Source: Acanthosepion lycidas (Eukaryota; Mollusca; Cephalopoda; Sepiida; Sepiidae). From it: 64,000 nucleotides of DNA. The number at the start of each line of letters is the position of its first letter. The first letter of the stretch is position 1. Below the pieces are notes generated by a model that was given only the letters and a program-made list of their open reading frames with translations, had not been told where the DNA came from and did no database searches. Shown here in pieces: positions 56,398-64,000 of the stretch. The stretch spans positions 90,138,663 through 90,202,662 of the forward strand of contig OZ010573.1 of the NCBI GenBank assembly GCA_963932145.1, given 5' to 3'. The translations under genes were made by a program, and so were the position numbers.

Positions 56398-56710
56398 GTT
56401 CGAGTCAACTCGCTACTAGTTATATTTGAAGTCTTATTTGAACAATCAGATGCCCCTTAAATGGAAATAAACAATGCAGTTATTGATAAGAAGTGTTGAA
56501 AATTAATGCATACAACATTTCACAGCTCTAGCATCAATCCACAAACATTTTGATTTTGAGTTATTAATTTTAAACCAAGTTTACAGTAGATGGCGCTGTG
56601 TTGTCATATAGACTAGGTTACGTTTGTTATTCTTGTACTTATGTGGCTAGTCTGTATTCAACGTTTAACATGTGTAGTAGCGAGTTAACTGACAAATGTT
56701 CCGTTTAACA

Positions 56711-57702
56711 ATGGCAGTATATTCATATCGTGAACAGGCAGATATGATTTATTGCATACGGCCGCGCGTATGGTAATGGACCCGAGGATGCACGGCTGTA
56801 TCAGATTGCGTTTCCACACCGAAGGCAACCGAGTCATCCAACCTTTGCTGCTGTTTATCGTCACGCTGCTGAGACAGGGTCTGTGATACCACAAACTATG
56901 GTTCGTGGATGATCGCGATCCGCTTGTACGCCTGACCACAAAGAACACATTCTACAGGCTTTCGGTGACGATCCAGGTATCAGCACATGTCAAGTGGACA
57001 TGTCATAGGACCGCATGGAGTGTAATTCAAGAGCATCTTCTTTATCTGTATCATTTTCAACGAGTGCAGGGTCATTCACCTTCTGATCACTCAACACGGG
57101 AGAACTTTTGCCGATGGTTTATTGCACAAACTACCGATCCGTTGTTTGTCTCTTCGGTCTTGTTTACGGATGAGGCAACATTTGGAAGAGATGGAATAAC
57201 AATTTTACTAAAAGGCTAGGCACCAACATCAGTTTACGATTAATATGTGGGGTGAAATTGTAGTTGGCTGCCTGTTAGTTCCATGTTCTCCCAGTACGTC
57301 TTACAAGAGCTGTCTACAGGGACTTTATTTCGAACAAACTTCCAGACATGCTAGTGGGTGTACTCCTGCTAATACCAAGACGCATGTAATTCCTGTATGA
57401 TTGGGGCTTCAGCATATTTTAGTCATATTATTTGCGATACACTCGATGACATCTACCATGAAAGACAGGTAGGGAAGGACGAGTTCCTCGGCCTGGACAT
57501 TTCCCCGACCCCAATCCTTTGGATTTTATCTGTTGGTCTACTTAAAACAATTGGTTTATGCAGCAGACATTAATAATGCAGGGACGCTTCATCAAAGTGT
57601 CCTGTGAACCTGCGAGACCGTGTGGGAGTATTTGAAAAGGTCCGCCAGTCAATAATCCGACGGCTGCATGCGTGTGCAGGACATTTTAAACATTTGTTCT
57701 GA
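56711..57702 (+). pseudogene. mariner-related transposase, degraded
   Basis: From the start MAVYSYREQADMIYCIRPRV to the end GHFKHLF there are ~330 codons, the normal length of this invertebrate transposase family. Landmarks in order: HTEGNRVIQPLLLF-type helix region (frame-shifted), YLYHFQRVQGHSPSDH, SSVLFTDEATFGRDGI with the first catalytic Asp, HQHQFTINMWGEIVVGC, RPGHFPDPNPLDF-type phrase, KQLVYAADINNAGTLHQ. At least six frame changes are needed, so it is dead. Confidence 0.82.
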
Positions 57703-57790
57703 GTTGGTGTGTTGAGCTACAACGATGTTTTCCACATATCTTTATGGGGACATTTTACCTTTTCAAATCTTGTAAAAGTCTTGATACACC

Positions 57791-57795
<5 letters not shown>

Positions 57796-57858
<63 letters not shown>
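57796..57858. repeat. (TA)n microsatellite
   Basis: Pure TA array, followed by a G-rich TGTGGGGGTGGGGGTG run. Confidence 0.98.
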
Positions 57859-57860
<2 letters not shown>

Positions 57861-58460
57861 CTGTGGGGGTGGGGGTGTTAACGCTCTCAGAATAGATCTT
57901 TAGAGAAATACATTGAAAAATAGTTTGAGCGCGTGTACATTTTATAAAAGGGTAAAAGGACTATCATGAAATAAAACAAACGCCGGTTACAGATTTTACC
58001 AAAGTGCTAACGATACAGAAACGGTCAGCATTAAATTTACATATTGTCATCCTAAATATCTAGATGTCATCATTCAACTTCTAACCATTTTTCATTTTCT
58101 TTCTATCGTTATTTTTTGTTTTTAACTCGCCCAACATTGCATTACTTTATTGTAATCAAGCGAGATTATAAGTTGTATGAACGTAATGATCTGTAGATTT
58201 CGAAATTAGTGCAATTTCAGAATGTTTTTCGTCATTAAAAATTCCTTTCGCTTTTACTTTTAAGAAGTTCATTAAATATAATAAGACATAATATACGATT
58301 ATGAATAAAATCCATTAATTCCGTATAAATGACATTATTTTGGATCCGAAAAAAAAAACAGATATGGCGACTAATGATTTAAGAGACTGGAATTTCTTAG
58401 AAAGGTTAAGTGAGTCCGTGATATATTTTGAGCTTTAAAAACTAAATCACAAGCAGTATA
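57859..58460. other. Unassigned AT-rich stretch
   Basis: No feature recognised. Confidence 0.5.
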
Positions 58461-58778
58461 AAGGTGGTTTCCCCAATGTAAGGAAGACGTAAGTTCCATC
58501 TTTGCATATTGGCGCAATCACTTAATTAAGTCTATCGTATTCCCAAGCCGGTAGATGTCAATTCATTTAGTTAATTGAATGTCATACATGGTTGGGTGAT
58601 CAGTCATGAACCGATCGCCCAACCATGTATGACATTCGATTAGCTAAATGAATTGACATCTACCGGCTTGGGAATACGATAGACTTAATTAAGTGATTGT
58701 GACAATCGGCAAATATGGAACCTATGTCTTCCTTACATTGGGAAAAACCAACTTGGGCGATCGGTTCATGACTGATCA
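58461..58778. repeat. Long palindrome with permuted loop copy
   Basis: Arms 58461-58601 and 58613-58754 are inverted copies (AATCACTTAATTAAGTCTAT, CGTATTCCCAAGCCGGTAGA), with a loop of ~11 bases. The loop region (TGATCAGTCATGAACCGATC, 58597-58620) recurs inverted right after the second arm (58755-58778). Confidence 0.88.
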
Positions 58779-58826
58779 GGCAGTAGACTGGTTGATAACC
58801 ATGGCTATCAAACCCAGTCTGTCCTG
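58777..58826. other. Small hairpin next to the palindrome
   Basis: CAGGCAGTAGACTGG and TTGATA pair with TATCAA and CCAGTCTGTCCTG around a CCATGG centre. Confidence 0.6.
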
Positions 58827-58829
58827 ATA

Positions 58830-58975
58830 TTCAACTAATGGGATGGATTTATACCTTTGCCAAGAGTATTCGCGCGTAAGTCAATATGACGAAAACGACT
58901 GAATTCGAACTCGGCTCTTCGATTTAGCCTTTCGAGTCGATATCCAATATGCCACAACGCACATCCGTCAATTAT
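58830..58975 (-). mobile_element. 5S/tRNA composite SINE, middle part
   Basis: Minus-strand tRNA-like part and body: plus-strand CCTTTGCCAAGAGTATTCGC and TGAATTCGAACTCGGCTCTT. No 5S head. Confidence 0.75.
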
Positions 58976-59329
58976 ATTGTTTACAAAAAAAAAAAAAAAA
59001 AAGCAAAAACAAATTATAAAAACGGGGATGTTTATTTACATACTTGTATCAATAAGTCAGGACATTTATTTGTATGTCTGGTCTCTCGTTTCCGAGTATA
59101 CTTGTCTTCTGACGCATTAGTGAGCTGTGCACAGATATAGCTACTGGGAGGAGAGATGGACAAGATCAGTACGTTCAAATCCTTGGTCATGATGACTTGT
59201 GACTTCGTGCTAGTCTCAATCATTGCAGAGTCCCGAATAGTTTTGCCTGCCCAATTTCACTCAGAGTGCTTTTTTTTCTCCTGGTGTTATGGTATTAAAG
59301 CACTCGCTGGGATAATCTCCTCAGTTCAA

Positions 59330-59400
59330 TAATGACAAATTGACCCTGGTGAGATTTGAACCTGGGGCATTTTAACCACTAAGCCACGCGCATAATGGCG
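59330..59400 (-). mobile_element. tRNA-like SINE fragment (another family)
   Basis: Minus strand: GCGTGGCTTAGTGGTTAAAA (A box) and CAGGTTCAAATCTCACCAGG (B box) 13 bases later. The cloverleaf is not complete. Confidence 0.6.
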
Positions 59401-59854
59401 CTTATAGTAATAAGATGTTAATATACATTTACAGATTATTCCATAATTGTTCAGCTTGAATGAAAATGATCATATGTTTAAGTCTTTTTCATTGAAGTAT
59501 ACATGGAAATATAAATCAATTGCATATATTTTTCGATATTAGCTTATCAAAAATCGATATGAATAAGAAACTTAATTTAGAAATTTAATTTAATTTAGTG
59601 CTTATTCAACATTTGGAAGATGAAATATCAATTTTCTTTCCTGGGAAGTAGAATTTATTAAAAAAAATATGATTTCTCACATTCATCCTGTTGTTTCGTA
59701 TTAAATTTAACTCTCATTCCAGAAAGATCTGTTTGTGTTTGGCCAAAAGATCGGAGAAAATGGCTTCCGCAAAATGATTTTGAAATTAAAAAAAAAAAAA
59801 AAAAAATGTTTCTTACTTTATATCTGTTTATCCATATGCAGGTTGGCGGTCCGG
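59401..59854. other. Unassigned AT-rich stretch
   Basis: No feature except an A-tract at 59790-59806. Confidence 0.5.
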
Positions 59855-60142
59855 CCAGATTGATTGATTCTTTTTCTACGTCTTATCAACTATTTGCAGT
59901 TTATTTAAAACCAGGATTGTGATTATTATTTTTTTTTTTTAGGTAATAATGGTTTAGCGATTCAAGTCTTAATTTGTACTCGGTTCTCCGATTTCCAGTT
60001 CCAAAGTGTTATTAATTACAGAACACACACATTCAAGCCTAATATTCGCAAGCAGTCATATATCCAGGTACTAACGAGTCTCGACCTTGCCTGACTTCGG
60101 CAATCGAACGAGAACCCGGGTTTCAAAGGGATATGACCGTAA
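59855..60142 (-). mobile_element. 5S/tRNA composite SINE, body deleted
   Basis: Tail (TTTTTCTACGTCTTATCAAC), then a direct jump from the body start to the tRNA-like and 5S parts. The 5S head is complete (ACTTACGGTCATATCCC at its start, 60142). Confidence 0.85.
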
Positions 60143-60224
60143 GTAACGACAAATGAGTATTTGTATAAACTCTGGCCGAAGTGTTTATTCATAGGAAGAC
60201 TGCCGATTCGGTCAGATTGATTGT

Positions 60225-60595
60225 TTAAGAATTTATTGATTTATTCTTTTTCTACGGCTTATCGACCCGTTTCAGGTTATTTAAAGCCAGGAAATAAGTT
60301 TTTAGATTGTAAACAGATTTTGAGAGAATTATGGTTAAGTAATACTTACTAATTAACCCATAACTGAGGAGAAGACGTGAATTCATACGCTTATCAAGGG
60401 TATTTGGGTGTAACTGGATATAACGAACACAACGAGTACTGGAAATCCGCTCAATGTTTAACAAATCGAATCGTTAACCATTGCACTGCTCACACATCTA
60501 AGCTTACTTTACCTGGTATTCCCAAGCGGTCACCCATCTAGTTACTGACCAATATCGACGTTGCTTAACTTTCACCGGGATGAGACCGTAAGCCT
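60225..60595 (-). mobile_element. 5S/tRNA composite SINE, full length
   Basis: Complete from the tail (TTTTTCTACGGCTTATCGAC) through body (AACCCATAACTGAGGAGAAG) and tRNA part to the 5S head (complement of GGCTTACGGTCTCATCCCGG). The ~370-bp length and order equal those of 60716-61085. Confidence 0.93.
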
Positions 60596-60715
60596 TTGGT
60601 CAGTTTGAGTCTATACAACATTCTGTCATATATGTTGAGTACTGGTGTCAATTTTATGATTTCTGGGTTTCTGCATGTGAATTTCTAGCAGAAATTTCTT
60701 GCCGTTTTATTATTG

Positions 60716-61085
60716 GCTTACGGCCATATTGTGTTGAAACATCGGTTTTCATCCAATCGCCATAGTCAAGCAACGTCGAACCTCGTTAGTACCTGGATGC
60801 ATAACCGCTTGGGGATACTAATAAGTTTGATGTCTGTGTTGAGTAACGTCTCGAAATTTCTGAATTGGAAATTGGAGAGCCAGGTTCAAATTACAGTGGG
60901 ATTCGTTATATTCATTTACGCCCAAATACGTTTCTTCCCACAGCTATGGGTTAATTAATCGAACTTGTATCAGTAAACCATTATTATGTTCCACAAATTC
61001 TTTCAATCTAAAATTATTTTATGGATTTAAATAACCTGCAAAATGTTGATAAATCGTAAAAAAAAACCCCCAAAAACAAAAAGAA
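60716..61085 (+). mobile_element. 5S/tRNA composite SINE, full length
   Basis: GGCTTACGGCCATATTGTGT, GTCAAGCAACGTCGAACCTC, TTAGTACCTGGATGCATAAC (5S part), a worn tRNA part with GGAGAGCCAGGTTCAAATTA, body CACAGCTATGGGTTAATTAA and tail AACCTGCAAAATGTTGATAA. Its 5S head faces that of the copy at 60225-60595, 120 bp away. Confidence 0.93.
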
Positions 61086-61211
61086 ATAAATCAGTTGTTT
61101 TTGAAAAATACAATTACCCAGAATTTAATTATTTAGAAATACTTGTTAATTTCCCTTTTGTAAATTTTAAACCCCCATCAGTCACTAAAAGGAAGATTAA
61201 TTTGATATATA

Positions 61212-61313
61212 TTAGGTTGATGCAAAAATAATGACGTAATAATGTCGTTTTTTGACGTTAAAAAATACATCAAAAAACGACATTATTAGGTCATTATTTT
61301 TGCACCAACCTAA
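61212..61313. mobile_element. Palindromic mariner-type MITE, 102 bp
   Basis: Arms TTAGGTTGATGCAAAAATAA and complement with an inner TGACGTAATAATGTCGTTTT section, flanked by TA; same size class as 24233-24334. Confidence 0.93.
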
Positions 61314-61317
61314 TAGC

Positions 61318-62065
61318 ATGCTTTCTTTGCGTTATATTCCTTTAGGATGTGGTCAATCATGGCTCTCTGCAATGTCATGCAATTTGTAGGTCTTACGAAA
61401 TTTTATCCTTTCGCTATCTCTCTTATTCTTTGTTATGCCAACCATTTGCAAACCTCATTATAAAGGTGATTCACTCATTTATTCGGTCTATCTTGCCTTC
61501 AATGTACCATGAGAGTGTCAAATTTTCTAAGCTTTCTTTCCTCATTACATGCCCTAGAAATTTCAGCTGTCTCTTTCTGATGTGTTATGTTTGGTTTCAT
61601 TTTCTTTAAAACTTCGTCGTTGCTGATATATTAAGTTCATGTTATTCTCAACATCCTTCTGCAGAATCAAATTTCCGTTGCCTCAAGTCTCTTCTTAATT
61701 TGTGGGATTGTCTAGCATTCACTCCCGTAAAGGAGGGCTGAAATCACATAATCTTTTTTTGTTTCTCACGAAATTTTCCTGTTTCTTCACACTTTTCTTA
61801 GCTTTTGGAGAGAGTCTTTCGCTATTCTAATGCAACTTTGAAATTCGGTGTTGTATTTTACTGATTCTGCTAAAACTCTTTCTAAATATTTAAATTTTTG
61901 TAGTTGCTTGATTTTGAAATTTGGATGTCAGACTTTTCCATTTACTGACAGACTTTCATCTTACAATTAATGTTCAGTCGTTTCTTTTTGCTTTACTTTA
62001 GTGCCTTTTGAAGGAGTTTTTGTACATTTCATTCCGTGTCTGCTATCGACACTGTGGAATTTGTT
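61318..62065 (-). pseudogene. LINE line B relic
   Basis: Plus-strand cues GGTCAATCATGGCTCTCTGC, TGCCTTCAATGTACCATGAG, TGTCAAATTTTCTAAGC, CCTAGAAATTTCAGCTGTCT are line B reversed; it runs to the ADxxxKL region near 62040 (GTGTCTGCTATCGACACTGT). Next to 19925-20770 it is the longest line B relic. Confidence 0.75.
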
Positions 62066-62900
62066 CTTTCTTGATGTTTTTGATTTCTCTCACTTACTAA
62101 AATGCAGCTGTTTAAGAAATTGCGTTTCGAACCTTTACACACATACACATACGTATGACATATTCACATATACGAATTCAATGAAACACACTTACATTCA
62201 CTCTTTCGACTCCAACTTACAGAATTCCTTCAATTCTCTCACAGTGAGACGAAGAAGAAAAATCAGCTAGACACATCGCCGCCACGCTAAGGAAATTTAA
62301 CTTGGAAATTCCAGTTTTCTCCAATTCTCCACCAGCAAGAAAATACTTTTAAAAAAGTGTCTTCTGAAGCTACAAGTTTACTGAACATATTTTCTACTTT
62401 TCAGGACATAATTCAAAGAAACTTTCTCACTCAGTTCTATTCAACGGAATTTACTCTTTGGAGAACATTTTCTTTTAGCGGCAAGATCTGTTGTAATTAT
62501 TTTCAAAAGTACGCGAACTAAATTTCATTTCGTATAAAACAGAAACTTCTTGAAACATCAAGTAATAATTCAAAGTTCCTTTTTTTTACCAAACAAATTC
62601 TTTCAGTATTTATATTACACAAAAACTGTCAACTATTTAACAAAGAACATTTCTTGCAAAAACAAACTCTTTTTCATTGTGAGACCAGGTAAATATTCTT
62701 TCTTTCAAAGTTTTCAAATAATTAAATGCATAGTTAAGGGTAAACAACTCTTATTTTTGCATTTGACGAATTCAGAATTCAGAATTCTGTACCAAAAAAA
62801 AAAAAAAAAAAGAAGTTTTGAAGGAACATTATAAAGCATTTTAATTTGCTCAATTAACATTCATTACTAAACTTTCAAATTCAGCTTATCTGAGCTAAAT
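62066..62900. other. Unassigned AT-rich stretch
   Basis: No gene. The 94-residue frame (62550-62834) is AT-driven. Confidence 0.45.
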
Positions 62901-62934
62901 ATACTGAGCAGTTTATTCTTGATAATTTGTATGA

Positions 62935-63015
62935 TTCCTAAATAAATATATTTGTAGTTTGTCGCTGTATTGTTGGCGAGTCGACCGCAACAAGTTCATC
63001 AGAAGAATTATGATA
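62935..63015 (-). other. Hammerhead-like motif
   Basis: Minus strand: TTCTGATGAACTTGTTGCGG, then TCGACTCGCCAACAATACAG, then AAATATATTTATTTAGG. The CTGATGA half is intact; the GAAA half is not evident. Confidence 0.3.
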
Positions 63016-63039
63016 AAGTATTTATAGAAAAGGCAAAGT

Positions 63040-63480
63040 GAAACTATGTCACGTCGATGGGAAAGTGGCTGAAGCCGAGATTCCAGGTCAGGAACACTGA
63101 AACTGCAGATTTTTCTTTGGATATTATCAAGAATCTCTAAATATATAGCTGGGGCACTAGACCATATGTAGCAACAATATTCAAAGCATAAACGAAAGAT
63201 GGACTTATAAATATGTAAGATAGATTCTGGGGAGAGAAATTGTCTGGCACGACAAAGTGAACTAATATTCCTTGCAGCAGACCTATCAGTTGACTCAATT
63301 TAATCTCTCCGCTTAATATCAGTAGAGAACGTTAACCCTAGACGGCGCAACGAGTCAAACTTTTGAAGGCTAGCATCAGCCATGTTAATGGAAGGCAGAA
63401 AAGGTCTTTCTGATGATTAATAGAGAATGGATTCGTTTTTAAAATTTACAAGCCATTTCTTGCTCCAGTTAACAACAGAC
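63040..63480 (-). pseudogene. LINE line A relic
   Basis: The minus strand gives, from 63480: NWSKKWLVNF, LRRLGLTFSTDIKRRD, STDRSAARNISSLCRARQFL, SPESILHIYKSIFRLCFEYC, IWSSAPAIYLEILDNIQRKI and VPDLESRLQPLSHRRDVT. This is the section just before the C-termini seen in the other line A copies, so the two sets are complementary. It belongs to the jockey/CR1 group of non-LTR elements. Few stops are present, so it is one of the younger relics. Confidence 0.88.
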
Positions 63481-63854
63481 TAGTTGTAATTCAGTATGGA
63501 ACATGAACTGAAAGACACTTTTTTCTCTTTAAGGGGAACTAAAGTAATAAAGCAGGTATGTTAATTTTTTGTATCTGTTTTGCTGTTTTTAATGCATTTT
63601 ATTATCACTGTATGTCCATGATGATATAATAATTCCCATTTTCAAGCATGCAGTTTCTATTTAAAGTTAATGTCATTCGCTAAGATATAAAAAATATTTT
63701 ACAATATATTCATTGTATTATTTTTTATTGTTTTCCCCTCTTGCATATAAGAGATTATATCATCTTTGATAAATAAGCATTTGCAATGGAGATTTCGCTA
63801 TTTTCAATCTGCTTCTGAAGACATAGACAGGGTCTATATTTCCTCTTCTAAGTA
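63481..63854. other. Unassigned AT-rich stretch
   Basis: No feature recognised. Confidence 0.5.
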
Positions 63855-63943
63855 TTAGGTTGGTGCAAAAATAATGACGTAATAATGTCGTTTTTTACGT
63901 CAAAAAACGACATTATTACGTCATTATTTTTGCACCAACCTAA
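63855..63943. mobile_element. Palindromic mariner-type MITE, 89 bp
   Basis: Arms TTAGGTTGGTGCAAAAATAA and complement. The arms pair perfectly over most of their length around a short TTTTTACGTCAAAAAA centre; TA flanks. Confidence 0.94.
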
Positions 63944-64000
63944 TAGAATATGGGTTATTCTTCAGAATGGGTTATTGTTTAGAATATAGGAGATGGTAAA

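Larger units (their letters stand above)
55690..56560 (-). mobile_element. mariner element, 3'-truncated, with nested MITE
   Basis: It shares its transposase and the end phrase GGATTGATGCTAGAGCTGTG (minus strand near 56535) with the mariner at 11148-12752. The 3' end of the gene and the left terminal repeat are absent. A palindromic MITE has inserted at 56055. Confidence 0.8.

Noticed and set aside
59330..59400. tRNA gene
   Set aside because: A and B boxes are present but no paired acceptor stem can be drawn; similar fragments at 24940, 29030 and 29650 are also SINE parts.

Overview
The window looks like gene-poor, AT-rich animal nuclear DNA, most likely from a mollusc and perhaps an octopus or other cephalopod. 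That placement is an inference from the long (TA)n arrays, the style of the SINEs and the jockey/CR1-like and RTE-like LINE remnants; no host gene fixes the species. I found no host protein-coding gene that I can defend, no tRNA or rRNA gene, no CRISPR and no origin. Nearly everything recognisable is a mobile element, a fragment of one, or a tandem repeat. Long open frames rich in IY, HT or CV are microsatellites read as protein.

The main families are: (1) a composite SINE whose 5' half resembles 5S rRNA and whose next part resembles tRNA-Arg (about 15 copies, both strands; best copies at 30650-31045, 60225-60595 and 60716-61085); (2) a second SINE ('SINE-B') ending in an AAACAAACC-type tail (5280, 13600, 24045, 32857, 48950); (3) three non-LTR retrotransposon lineages, all dead: line A (jockey/CR1-like C-terminus), line B (RTE-like, with a YADE relic of the polymerase motif at 20399-20770) and line C (32410-32856); (4) seven palindromic 66-102 bp MITEs with mariner ends much like human Hsmar1/MADE1; (5) dead DNA transposons: a Tc1 element with about 220-bp inverted ends (1791-3402), a pogo/Tigger-like element (6854-8426), two related mariners (11148-12752, 55690-56560), three further mariner-like transposase relics (15531-16119, 39082-39655, 56711-57702), a hAT MITE with a perfect 8-bp target duplication (39771-40147) and several foldback elements; (6) Penelope-like or hammerhead-like fragments carrying CTGATGA...GAAAC motifs, several beside (TA)n arrays.

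Layout: 1-5.2 kb SINEs, LINE relics and the Tc1 element in (TA)n DNA; 6.8-9.3 kb pogo element plus a long-TIR element; 9.3-16.6 kb LINE-B relics interrupted by SINEs, a mariner and a deleted mariner-like element; 17-19.6 kb simple repeats and a 30-bp minisatellite; 19.9-25 kb LINE relics; 25-31 kb microsatellites, a 99%-identical inverted repeat pair and minisatellites; 32-37 kb LINE/SINE fragments and a 36-bp minisatellite; 38-42 kb transposase relic, hAT MITE and foldback MITE; 44-49.9 kb LINE relics with nested SINEs and tandem arrays; 51-57.9 kb LINE relics, a ~210-bp satellite and two transposase relics; 58-64 kb a permuted palindrome, a SINE cluster and LINE relics.

No genes work together here in the pathway sense. 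The biology is turnover of transposons: nested insertions give a relative order of events, and at least two tandem arrays (6867-7645 and 45301-45484) seem to have been seeded by short direct repeats inside a transposon.
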